Shown piece after piece: positions 35,570-45,095 of a stretch of DNA of 64,000 bases. The stretch covers positions 434,001 through 498,000 of the forward strand of contig LATX02000197.1 in assembly GCA_001466705.2 (NCBI GenBank), in the 5' to 3' direction. This DNA is from Moniliophthora roreri (taxonomy: Eukaryota > Basidiomycota > Agaricomycetes > Agaricales > Marasmiaceae). Made by a program: the position numbers and the translations under genes. Each line of letters starts with the position of its first letter. Position 1 is the stretch's first letter. The notes beneath the pieces were generated by a model. The model had not been told where the DNA came from. It worked only from the letters and a program-made list of their open reading frames with translations, and ran no database searches.

Positions 35570-36193
35570 TGTTACGTTACTTGCGCAGCAACGACAACAA
35601 CTCAACAACCACTATGACATAGCGGCGCTAAGTTGACAAAAGGAGCAAGTTCGAGTTTGAGTTCCTTAGCTCGCGCTAAAGTTCTCAGAGTTCGGTCGAA
35701 GTGAGCAAGATGTTCAAAGGATTAACTAGGTCAAGCTGAGGTAGCTTAGACCTGCAAACTATCTACTTATACAACGATTGTAGTCTACTAGTTACATACA
35801 AACTGCTAGTGTGACATTGTTTGTTTGGTAAACAGAGTGTGCCTTTGACGACATGATAAATAGGAACATGACATCAGAAGTGATGTCGAGGAAGTAAAAA
35901 TAAATATGATGATACAATAGCCGATGTCAGGAATGACATCAGATCATAAATAGAAGAGAAAAGAAACAAATAGAATAATGAGATCATGCTGATGTCGTGT
36001 ATGACATAGCTATGACGTCTTAAATAGAAAGATAGGCATACGAGCGGAAAAGGGGACTGGGAAGGTGGATATGTCCAGATGTTAATGGGAAGCATAGATA
36101 GAAAAGAGAAAACTAGCGCTCGAAGGTGCTAAAATGTCAAAGCAAGAAATAGAAAGATGGAAAAAGATAGTCTGTTCATGTCCGACTGTAACA
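35570..36193 (-). repeat. 3' LTR of the chromovirus
   Basis: 624 bases, TGTTACGTTACTTG to GACTGTAACA. It is nearly identical to 42,302-42,925. Two of the six differences are at CpG sites. Confidence 0.95.
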
Positions 36194-36216
36194 TTACCCC
36201 CGTCTTACCTTCGAAC

Positions 36217-37633
36217 TTACACGTTTGAAATGATCGGCTGTCCCTCCACTAACCATTCGCCTTGCCACTGCGGCTCTCTTATCACTGTCTCTCGATCTAC
36301 CCGCCTAAAGATTCTTGGCCCTTCTGGAGAACCCATATCGACGACAATCCCGTCTCCTAGCAGTGGATCTTGTGGTCTCTCACTGTTCTCCATTCCTGTA
36401 GTCGGCATCGTCCCACGTGGTATCATGTCTCCAATCGTCGTCAAGAGTTGATGCACCGCCGGTATCGTTACGTCCCGCAGTTCTCGTAGACCGTCTTCTG
36501 TCCCTACAATGTCCAGGGAGATGGCCAGCTTTATGAGTGTTGCAAACCGGGCAGACATAGTCCACACAGTCGACGGCGCAGTGTTCTCCCAGTTTACACA
36601 CAGGGCACTCAATTCTTGGTGAACCTCGTCGAGTAGTGCTGTAGTATGCGTTGTAGGACTGCTTGATCTGACTTCGGTTTGCAAATCCCTGTCGTCCGGC
36701 TCCGCGTCCTCATCGTCCCACACCGATACGGTAGGGACGTTGTGTGTCTGGGTTGATTGGGATAATGGGAGAGGGGAGGCGTAAGGGGTTTGGGAGTTCT
36801 GGAGAAAGCCTTGCTGCGTTGAAGGTCTCTCTGGAAGGTTCGGTCGTACTGGAAGAGGTGGAGGGGAGTTCATGGTTGGAAGACATTGCGGGCGGGGTGG
36901 TAGGAGGGGAGACAATAGGGAATTTTGCAGCTCTTCCGCTGGCGTCGGAGACATCTGAGTCGTCACTTCGGGTGTCGTCTGTAATGGGGAATGGATCGGG
37001 GTAGAGAAGGGTTTGCTGGTCGGCAGGTAGATTGCTGATGCCTCCCACGGGAGTCAAGCTTCTTCTGCTGGTAGACGCTGGTCTAATACATTGCTGTCTA
37101 AGCTGGAGGAGGTGCTGGGCCTTGGAGACCTCTGTTGCTCGTTTGAGACTTCTTCGATGCACGATAGCCTTCCTGATGAAGGCTGGGTCGTTGGGGTTGA
37201 CGTCGTTGTCCGTAGCGAAGCGATCTCCATCAGGATCTGTGTCTGGAAGGACGATATAAAGGGGTAAGTTCGCGATATCGAGAGTTGGACGCGGTACTGC
37301 TATTGCTCCAGTCACAGTGAAAGTTTCGTCATCAGAAATCTGCTGGGCTAACGTGCCCATGTGTCTGTCCATCCTTGTTATGTTCTCCATCATTTGTCGT
37401 CGTTGTCCTTGGAGGAAGAGTAGGCTTCCGTAAATAGCACAGTTCCTTTCATTACTGGCATTGATCGCAGTCGCCAACTCTTCATCATAGTGTTCGCAGT
37501 TCATGAGATAGAGAAGCTCAAACATGGAGGGATGGAAAGGTTCGGTGTGGACGGCGTCATCTGGGAAGATCTGATGTGGTGGATTGAAGGGAGGGAGGCC
37601 GGTTCGGACAGATGGGTTGGTGTAAGAGGACAT
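36217..37633 (-). CDS. Third ORF of the chromovirus, downstream of pol
   Basis: This region starts at an ATG 20 bases after the pol stop (37,633, MSSYTNPSVRTGLPPF). It stays open to a TAG at 36,710 in the first frame. A second frame, open from about 36,966 to 36,217, continues with a composition that looks coding (DVTIPAVHQLLTTIGDMIPR near the end). The two overlap in a Pro/Ser-rich stretch, so a +1 shift, an intron or a lesion must join them. The N-terminal part includes FELLYLMNCEHYDEELATAI. No membrane span or signal peptide is seen, so it does not look like an envelope protein. The same N-terminal block occurs after pol in the decayed copy at 33,011. Function unknown. Confidence 0.65.
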
Positions 37634-37653
37634 GTTTAGGCTGGAATGTAGAA

Positions 37654-40600
37654 TCAACGCAGATTGTACTTGATCTTATACTCCAAGTACAACTCTATCG
37701 AATGTTTTAAGCCAGCTGGCTTCAACCATTGATTATGCGATGAGTCGTATCCTTTCCAGGAAACAAGGTATTCCTTTGGCGGTTGATTCTTCCTTTTTGG
37801 TCGATGTCCAATAATGGCTTTGACTTCGTATTCTTCTTGTCCTTCAACTATATCCGGGGGTGGTTCCAGAAAGTTGGGTCCGTGGACGTCGGTTTCCTTG
37901 AATGGTGACAACAGACCAGCATGGAAAACAGGGTGAATTCTCCATTGGAATGGGAGTTTCAATCTGTACGTCACGGGTCCTAGGACTTCTGTGATTTCGA
38001 AAGGTCCTTCGCGTTTTGGGGACAGTTTAGGAGAGGGGTACCCCAAAGACAAGTTCTTTCCTTCTAACCAGACCTTCTGACCCTTCTCGAATTTGTCCAG
38101 ATCTCTTCCACTTCTCTCCTTCACCTTTCTTGCTGCAATGTCTAGCAGAGCTGATGTTTCTTCTCTCAACTTCTTTAATTCAGCCACTCTTTTCTCCACA
38201 GAAGGAACAGTTGTCTTTTCGAAGACAGTTGGGAGAGGTCGGGGGTGATATCCCATCGTGAGATAGAAAGGGGAATTCTTTGTGACCGAATGCGTTCGGG
38301 TGTTGTGTGCAAATTTGGCAAAGTGAAGAAGATCCTTCCATTTCGTCTGCTCTTTGGCACAAAAGAACCGAAGAAAGATCTCTACCTCCTGATTGACTCT
38401 TTCAGTCTCTCCATCCGTCTGAGGGTGATAAGCAGTACTTAGCATTTGCTTGATCCCCAATAACTTTCCCATTTCTTTAAAGACTTCGGCCGCGAATCTC
38501 GGATCTCTATCTGAAATAATCTTGTCGGGTAGACCAAAGCGCTTGTAGACATGTTGAAAAAGTAGTTCTGCTGTGTCTGTAGCGTCGATCTTCTTGTGGC
38601 ATGGGATGAAAATCACCCCCTTTGTAGCCGCATGGTCGACCATGACCAGTATGGAATCACAATCCGTGATCTTGGGTAAATCTGTGATCAAGTCCATGGA
38701 TATGATTTGGAACGGCAACGCATCTTTGTGTCCTCCAATGGGTTGTATAGGTGTTCGCGTTGGATGCGTGTTCACCTTCATTTGTTGGCATGCGGCGCAC
38801 CCATCAACGAATGATTTGATGAATTTCGTCATCCCTGGCCACCAGTAATCTCTTTGCACCTGATCGACAGTATTCCATTGTCCAGGGTGTCCATGAGGTA
38901 AGGCTTCATGAATTGTCTTGACAATCAGCCTTCGTAACGTTGGGTCGTTCGGAACATAGATCCTATCTTTGTAAAACAATAGGTTTCCTTCAGTCCACCA
39001 ATCCTGTAAGGATGATTTGATTGGTGGTGTCCCTTTCTCGATGAGGCTTTCTATTGTCATTTGAAGGAATTTGTCAGTTGGTAAAGCTTCTTCCAACATG
39101 GTTTTGAGTTCTGTATCGATCACGTTAACAAATAATTTATCTGGTAACATGACGATGTCTTCGTTGTCGTTTTCTTCTTCATCGATTAAGTCCGGTCGTC
39201 GTGAGAGGGCATCAGATTGAACCATTTTCATTCCTGGAACGTGCACTAGTCGAAGGTCGAATTGAGTCAAGTAGAGGCTCAGTCTAGCTTGTTGTCTGTT
39301 CAATTTCTGTGCGGTCCGGAAGTAAGTTAGGTTTTTGTGATCAGATAAAATGGTCACCGGGTGCGCTCCTCCCAAAAGATAGTGTTCCCAGGCCTTTAAC
39401 GCGTTCGTGATGGCCAACAGTTCACGGTCATAGATTTCGTAGTTCCGTTCCGTTGCAGTGAACGCGTGTGAGATGTATCCGCATGGATGCAATTCGCCAT
39501 CAGAACCTTGTTGCTTCAGTACCGCTCCTGTGGCCCATTTCGAGGCATCTGCTTCGATTATGAAAGGCTTTTCATCGTCTGGCATTTGCAAAATCGGTCG
39601 TTGGAGGAATTTTGCTTTGAGAACATTGAAGGCAATGTCTCGTAGTTTCGTCCATTCGAATTTCGTGTCTTTCTTTGTTAATTCGTGCAGAGGTCGTGCC
39701 AATTCCGCATATTTTCCTATGAACTTGCGATAGAAATTCGCGAATCCAAGGAACGATCGCACACCTTTGATTGTTTTGGGCGCTTCCCAATCTTTTATTC
39801 CGGCTAACTTCGTTTCGTCCATCAAGATGTGTCCGGGTGTGATGACCATTCCCAAAAACAATGTCTTCATGACTTCGAATTCACATTTCTCCAGTTTGAG
39901 ATACAGATCGTTTTCCCGCAACCGTTCTAGAACGTGTCTCATGCAAAGTCGATGGATATTGATCTCATCAGAGAATATCAAGATGTCGTCCATGTAGACC
40001 ACGCACCACCCCTCATCGATGAAATCTTTGAGGATATCGTTCATGAATGCTTGAAACGTTGCCGGGGAATTCGTTAAACCAAAGAACATAACTGTGGGTT
40101 CGAAAAGGCCTCGTGGTGTTTTGAACGCTGCTTTCCATTGGTCTCCATCTTTGATCCGTATGTTGTTGTATCCGTTCCGAAGATCCAATTTCGTAAACAC
40201 CTTAGCCGTCTTTAGTTTGTCCACAAGATCTGTGACCAATGGTAGAGGATAGCGGTTTTTGATCGTTCCGTTATTCAGATCTCGATAGTCCTGGCAGGGT
40301 CGTAGTGCTCCCACTTCTTTCTTAGCTACAAAGAAGAAAGGGGATGCCATCGGGGATTTCGAGGGTCGAATGTATCCTTTCCGTAAATTCTCGTCCAGGA
40401 ACTTGTCCTGTTCGATCCACTCTTTTGGTGATAAAGAGTAGATCTTACAGTCTCGTGGTTTGAAATCTGGTTTGAGGTCGATTGCGTGATCATATGGTCG
40501 TGAAGGTGGAAATCGTTCAGCTTTCTTCTTTTCGAATCGATCCGCGTAGTCGGAAAGATAAGTGGGAAGAAGTTCTTCCAATGGTTTTGCCTTGACCTCA

Positions 40601-41241
40601 TGAGCTTGTGCCAGTACCTGAGAAGCAGACAACTTAGCGTTGATTCGAACTTCATCGCTGTCTTCCTCTCCTTTGATAAAAGATCGAATTAAGACTTCAT
40701 CGTCTTCGACTTCGTCCAGTATTCCAGTGTCCAACTCTTTTGTTTCATCGAGGATTCCAATGAATGGTTTCATCAGCCGTTTAACCATAATCTTTCGTCT
40801 CGGTCGGAAATGGACCACGCCAGTGACCCAATCGATATCAGGGTTGTGATCTTGAAGCCAGGGTAATCCTAAAATAATTCTTTCCGGTCCTAATCCTGAG
40901 ATCAATAAAGTTTCCTTCATCGATCTATCTCCAATTGTGATATCGATTGTGACGGAATGAGTGATCCAACCAATTTTGTTCCGAGTTCCATCAACGTTAA
41001 AAACTTTGATGGGTTTTTCCAGTCTTGTCCAGGGTTTCTTCAGTTTTCTTGCTTCTTCTTCACAGATGAAGTGTCCTCCAGCGCCTGAATCGATCAGGGC
41101 TTTAGTTTCGACGATTTCTGTCCCGACGTTGTATTGAATAGGGATTCGCATAGAATTTCGATTTAACTTAGCTAGTACAACGTTCGAGATCGTAATTGCA
41201 GGTGGAAAGAGTGTCAGCCTCTTCCACCTCTTCAAAAACCC
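37654..41241 (-). CDS. Chromovirus pol polyprotein
   Basis: About 1,193 residues from the TTG at 41,235, with no internal stop. Numbering from there: aspartic protease active site DSGAGG at 49-54; reverse transcriptase with YMDD at 414-417; RNase H with Asp 563 in EADASKWATG; integrase zinc region with His 781/783 and Cys 813/816; catalytic triad Asp 848, Asp 909 and Glu 945 (35 residues between the last two); and a C-terminal chromodomain (about 1135-1182, EYLVSWKGYDSSHNQW). A chromodomain directs integration to particular chromatin. There is no ATG at the start. The frame overlaps the end of gag in the -1 register, at GGGTTTTTGA, so it is probably made as a gag-pol fusion by -1 frameshifting. 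Confidence 0.95.
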   Translation of the reverse strand, partial: GFLKRWKRLTLFPPAITISNVVLAKLNRNSMRIPIQYNVGTEIVETKALIDSGAGGHFICEEEARKLKKPWTRLEKPIKVFNVDGTRNKIGWITHSVTIDITIGDRSMKETLLISGLGPERIILGLPWLQDHNPDIDWVTGVVHFRPRRKIMVKRLMKPFIGILDETKELDTGILDEVEDDEVLIRSFIKGEEDSDEVRINAKLSASQVLAQAHEVKAKPLEELLPTYLSDYADRFEKKKAERFPPSRPYDHAIDLKPDFKPRDCKIYSLSPKEWIEQDKFLDENLRKGYIRPSKSPMASPFFFVAKKEVGALRPCQDYRDLNNGTIKNRYPLPLVTDLVDKLKTAKVFTKLDLRNGYNNIRIKDGDQWKAAFKTPRGLFEPTVMFFGLTNSPATFQAFMNDILKDFIDEGWCVVYMDDILIFSDEINIHRLCMRHVLERLRENDLYLKLEKCEFEVMKTLFLGMVITPGHILMDETKLAGIKDWEAPKTIKGVRSFLGFANFYRKFIGKYAELARPLHELTKKDTKFEWTKLRDIAFNVLKAKFLQRPILQMPDDEKPFIIEADASKWATGAVLKQQGSDGELHPCGYISHAFTATERNYEIYDRELLAITNALKAWEHYLLGGAHPVTILSDHKNLTYFRTAQKLNRQQARLSLYLTQFDLRLVHVPGMKMVQSDALSRRPDLIDEEENDNEDIVMLPDKLFVNVIDTELKTMLEEALPTDKFLQMTIESLIEKGTPPIKSSLQDWWTEGNLLFYKDRIYVPNDPTLRRLIVKTIHEALPHGHPGQWNTVDQVQRDYWWPGMTKFIKSFVDGCAACQQMKVNTHPTRTPIQPIGGHKDALPFQIISMDLITDLPKITDCDSILVMVDHAATKGVIFIPCHKKIDATDTAELLFQHVYKRFGLPDKIISDRDPRFAAEVFKEMGKLLGIKQMLSTAYHPQTDGETERVNQEVEIFLRFFCAKEQTKWKDLLHFAKFAHNTRTHSVTKNSPFYLTMGYHPRPLPTVFEKTTVPSVEKRVAELKKLREETSALLDIAARKVKERSGRDLDKFEKGQKVWLEGKNLSLGYPSPKLSPKREGPFEITEVLGPVTYRLKLPFQWRIHPVFHAGLLSPFKETDVHGPNFLEPPPDIVEGQEEYEVKAIIGHRPKRKNQPPKEYLVSWKGYDSSHNQWLKPAGLKHSIELYLEYKIKYNLR

Positions 41242-42002
41242 TCTTTCCCTATGAGATCAAAGATCTCCTCTTGTTCTCCTTCTCCTTGTTCGGCAATGAG
41301 CGCACGGATCTTGGTGAAAGCTTCTCGTGGTGAGAGCTTTTTGGGTTTGTATTTGGGCGGCAGGGTTTGTTGTGCTTGTCCTTTGAGGGGACAATCTTGT
41401 GACCAGAGCATGATCTTGTTCTGGAGAGATTCCGGGAGTCCTTCCCTAAAGAATCTCATGAGAGCTTCGTCGTCGTATTTGGTGTCCATCGCGATAAGGC
41501 GAAATCGATTGACGTATTCATCGGCTCTATCCATCATCTTGATCTGTTCGATTTTGGCCTGTGCTTCTCTGACAACGTTGACGGGTTGCCATTCATTTCG
41601 GAACCTCTGCTTGAAACTACTCCAAGTTTCTTCGGCAGCTTTCTTCTTCTCTTCAGGGTCATCGTCTTCGGGGAACAGTTTCATCGTTTCCCTCTGCTTC
41701 CATTCGCTGGTGTTTCCCTTAACCAGCGACAAAAGAAGCATCTTCTTCTTTTCATCAGTGTTCGCCTTGACCGGGTTCATTGCGAAATATAATTCGAGGT
41801 CGAGGAGGAATCGGCGGGTGTCTGATTGTTTTCCCAAAAAGGGATCCAGAGTCGGCCCTTTACTGGCTTCATCCTTCTTGTCGTCAATTGTCTGGAGTAC
41901 GGCCGTGGAAATAGTCCGGGCCCATTGTTCGTCGGTGTCATCGTGTTCTACTTTCGGTTTGACGTCTGAAGCAGCAGCAGTGCTTCCACTGGGAGTCGTC
42001 AT
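41232..42002 (-). CDS. Chromovirus gag
   Basis: 256 residues from ATG 42,002 to TGA 41,234..41,232. The central part (about 45-190) fits the Retrotrans_gag fold, with DPFLGKQSDTRRFLLDLELY, a WSSFKQRFRNEW helix and FREGLPESLQNKIM. No CCHC zinc knuckle is visible. Upstream the same frame is open back towards the primer-binding site except for one TGA near 42,135, without any ATG, so the chosen start is the only plausible one. The last codons overlap the candidate slippery site used to enter pol. Confidence 0.9.
   Translation of the reverse strand: MTTPSGSTAAASDVKPKVEHDDTDEQWARTISTAVLQTIDDKKDEASKGPTLDPFLGKQSDTRRFLLDLELYFAMNPVKANTDEKKKMLLLSLVKGNTSEWKQRETMKLFPEDDDPEEKKKAAEETWSSFKQRFRNEWQPVNVVREAQAKIEQIKMMDRADEYVNRFRLIAMDTKYDDEALMRFFREGLPESLQNKIMLWSQDCPLKGQAQQTLPPKYKPKKLSPREAFTKIRALIAEQGEGEQEEIFDLIGKEGF
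41235..41241 (-). promoter_or_regulatory. Candidate -1 frameshift site G GGT TTT
   Basis: In the gag frame the sequence reads GAG GGT TTT TGA. GGGTTTT obeys the X XXY YYZ rule and sits directly before the gag stop; slipping back one base puts the ribosome into pol (TTG AAG AGG). No pseudoknot was checked. Confidence 0.6.
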
Positions 42003-42287
42003 TTCTGGTGTCGGGGTATGGAAAATATTTCGGTATTCGTCAAATGGATCGGTTTCGGAAGACTTAGCTTCGGGTTCTGTTCTTTCTTGTTGGAGATTTT
42101 CGACTGCTCCTCTCCGCTGGCTATGGGTAATTCAGCGCGGAGTCTGTTCGGGATCAGGATTCAATAGCTGTTCAGCTACTTCGAGTTGATCGTTGAGATC
42201 GGCTTCTTCGGCTGCCGTAAAGGGAGCCCTCGGGGGAGTCGTGTTTCGATAAGCGGTGGTGCCTAAACCTGGATAGGTCGGCAACGA

Positions 42288-42298
42288 TCAGCTTGACC
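42288..42298 (-). promoter_or_regulatory. Predicted self-priming primer-binding site
   Basis: Element-sense GGTCAAGCTGA lies three bases inside the 5' LTR. It is exactly complementary to TCAGCTTGACC in the LTR (42,461-42,471), which sits about 32 bases after a TATAAG box and so would be the 5' end of the transcript. This is the arrangement known for Tf1, which primes from its own RNA. Confidence 0.7.
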
Positions 42299-42301
42299 TT
42301 T

Positions 42302-42925
42302 TGTTACGTTACTTGCGCAGCAACGACAACAACTCAACAACCACTATGACGTAGCGGCGCTAAGTTGACAAAAGGAGCAAGTTCGAGTTTGAGTTCCTTA
42401 GCTCGCGCTAAAGTTCTCAGAGTTCGGTCGAAGTGAGCAAGATGTTCAAAGGATTAACTAGGTCAAGCTGAGGTAGCTTAGACCTGCAAACTATCTACTT
42501 ATACAACGATTGTAGTCTACTAGTTACATACAAACTGCTAGTGCGACATCATTTGTTTGGTAAACAGAGTGTGCCTTTGACGACATGATAAATAGGAACA
42601 TGACATCAGAAGTGATGTCGAGGAAGTAAAAATAAATATGATGATACAATAGCCGATGTCAGGAATGACATCAGATCATAAATAGAAGAGAAAAGAAACA
42701 AATAGAATAATGAGATCATGCTGATGTCGTGTATGACATAGCTATGACGTCTTAAATAGAAAGATAGGCATACGAGCGGAAAAGGGGACTGGGAAGGTGG
42801 ATGTGTCCAGATGTTAATGGGAAGCATAGATAGAAAAGAGAAAACTAGCGCTCGAAGGTACTAAAATGTCAAAGCAAGAAATAGAAAGATGGAAAAAGAT
42901 AGTCTGTTCATGTCCGACTGTAACA
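42302..42925 (-). repeat. 5' LTR of the chromovirus
   Basis: 624 bases with a TATAAG box, the TCAGCTTGACC start motif and a cluster of TGACATC/GATGTC/TGACGTC motifs in the upstream (U3) part. It keeps the CpG-containing form at two of the six sites where the LTRs differ. Confidence 0.95.
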
Positions 42926-43021
42926 CATCATCAGTGTACCTAGTTTGTTGAGAGCATACAGGGTTATCTGGATGTTGAGTTGAAGTGGGTTGCAATATCT
43001 TGAGTGACCTCATATCCTTTG
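42926..43021. other. Short spacer between LTRs
   Basis: 96 bases between the intact element and a solo LTR; the last five bases (CTTTG) are a target duplication. Confidence 0.6.
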
Positions 43022-43534
43022 TGTTACAATTTCCTACAAATTCCTACTTGCACAGACTTTATTTTCCTTTTTTGTCACTTAAGCGCTCTATCATATGCTT
43101 ACCATTAACATCTGGACAACTCCACATTCCCAGTTCCCTTTTTAGTATCTCTTACCTACTCTTTCCATCTCTTTCTTCAATGTTCTACTATGATTTCACT
43201 GATGATGTCGAGATGACTTCATGTTTCCTTCTTTCCTTCCTTCCAATTCTTTCATGTTCTATTTGTTTTCTCAACTTTGTATTCTAGTACAATACAAATG
43301 ATGTACAACAACTAGATACAACAGATGTATAAGTAGATAGAAACTGGTCAAGGCTCTTCAGCTTGACCTGGTTAATCCATCTCTCACCTCGCAAGCCAAC
43401 GACTGATCTATCGATAACTAGCAGAAGGTTTTACCTACTGTTGAGTTGTTGTACTCGAACTTGAACCTTATCGCTTGACATCACTTCGCTTAGTGGTGTC
43501 GAGTTGTTGTCATTGCTATGCAAGTAATGTAACA
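43022..43534 (+). mobile_element. Solo LTR of the chromovirus family, CTTTG duplication
   Basis: It begins TGTTACAATTTCC and ends GCAAGTAATGTAACA, flanked by CTTTG at 43,017-43,021 and 43,535-43,539. It contains GTATAAGTAGATAG and TTCAGCTTGACC in plus sense, equivalent to the transcript start of the intact LTR. At 513 bases it is shorter than the intact LTR. Confidence 0.88.
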
Positions 43535-43539
43535 CTTTG

Positions 43540-45095
43540 ACCTAGTTGGCTCTGAATTTAACTAGAGTTGTTATATGTCTACTGACAGATTGTCCTGGCT
43601 AACTTATATCACAGGTTAATAAGACCAAATAATGTGGGCTATGTTGGGGTGAATGCTATGCTAAGTCTGGTTACTTTGACTGATCATTGCAGGTTGCAGT
43701 GGCTTTTGGTGTGCTAATATTGTGAGTTGAACTGTTTAGGGATGATTGGTGTATGGGCAGTTACTTTGACTCTGTAGTATGGGTTAAGATTGGTATGAAC
43801 AAATGTTGTATGCCAGATTATGTTGGGTTGATATTAAGAAGTAAACACATAACATGGGTTGAACACTGCTAATGATAAGTAGGGTTGATGTGTGAGAATG
43901 GTCAGGTTGAAATTGGTATAGCTAAGTCGGATTATCATTGGCTTTGAACTCAAATACCTATCTTGAGGTGAAAACATATTTTGTGGAATGTACAGCCAAA
44001 ACTGCAGTTCTTGGATGGCAGGGAAACAAGTGGCCCCAGCAACAATTTGGAACATGGTTACCGGACATGTCACAGGTAGGTGAACAAGAGAAAGGTATTT
44101 GATCTGTTCCCTGAATTCCTCCATTTTGGGATTGGCCTCCTCTTTGGAGAAATTACTCTATGCGTGTCAGTTCAGTTCCATGGCAGATATCCTCGAAAAG
44201 AAACTCCGTCACCCCGGTCCATTTGACGAGGCGGCTCGAGTTGAGTATAGGTTCTAGCCCAATTCTAACCACTCGTGAGTCGTGTTTCATAGTGTAGCAT
44301 TCGTAGCAATCGACATCTCGGGTGCCGCGAAACGAGAAGCGGAGCGTGATGGTGGAGACAAATAAAGAAATGGAATTTCCAATTACGCGGCTCCCCATGT
44401 CACACGTGTTACATTACACGAATATCGATATTCCTTGAGGCGGAGCCAGTGGTCAAACAGAAATCTTGTTCGCGGTCAGAGGTCAGATAAAAGGCACATT
44501 GGACCCATGTCGGGATGCATGGGCCCGGTTTGCAAAGACCACCCATGCGATTCACGAATGAGCTAGAAGTAGTGTAAAAGCACACTTCAAGCTAAAGGCC
44601 ATTCTACTACAAATTTATCGGTTTATTAATACATTTCGCCCGGCCAATCGCGCAGCAACAAAGCCTAATAAAAAGCCCCCTTCTCCTGAAGCCACATACT
44701 TTGGTACACTTAATATGCACGACCTGACTCTTTACCAATCGCAATCTATCCGTCGAAATGATGACTTGGGTGTTTGTCCTACTTGCTGACAAACCTTTCC
44801 CCCACGTTTCTGTTAGGACAAGGACTGTACAAAGACCGTGAAATCTCATTACCATCTAACCAATGTCACAGGCAAATGCCAACGCATACGTAGTTCTGAA
44901 CAGATCAGTTAATAAGAATCATAACGCTGGGGACTTGCATTCAGTGCATGTTCCCAACAATCCTGCTGCCGACATCAAACCCACTGGTAGTCATGCACAC
45001 ACACCAGACATTGGGTCATCGGAAATCTGTCCGCGTTGGTCTTGTGGATCCTGTGGTGAAAGCCACTGGAGCTCCACTCCTCGCTGTCGTAACAA
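43540..45095. other. Intergenic, right edge of transposon island
   Basis: CpG content returns to normal from about 44,150. Short open frames on both strands have no recognised family; no RNA gene or repeat ends seen. Confidence 0.4.

Larger units (their letters stand above)
35570..42925 (-). mobile_element. Near-intact chromodomain Ty3/Gypsy retrotransposon (chromovirus)
   Basis: A 7,356-base element read on the minus strand: 5' LTR 42,302-42,925, primer-binding site, gag, pol (protease, reverse transcriptase, RNase H, integrase, chromodomain), a third reading region, and 3' LTR 35,570-36,193. The LTRs are the same length and differ at six positions, all transitions, so insertion was recent. 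Pol has no internal stop. No matching 5-bp target duplication is visible (GTAAC on the left, CATCA on the right), which suggests recombination between copies. Family members elsewhere in the window are solo LTRs (16,766, 43,022) and decayed copies. Confidence 0.95.

Noticed and set aside
36217..37633. Envelope gene (retrovirus-like element)
   Set aside because: No signal peptide, membrane span, furin-like site or Cys pattern; position alone is not enough.
41232..41235. ATGA-type stop-restart coupling between gag and pol
   Set aside because: The overlapping bases read TTGA, not ATGA; with no ATG nearby, -1 slipping at GGGTTTT is the better explanation.
41251..42189. Plus-strand open frame of 312 codons
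   Set aside because: It is the antisense of gag; its Ser/Cys-rich composition follows from the codon use of gag and it has no family features.
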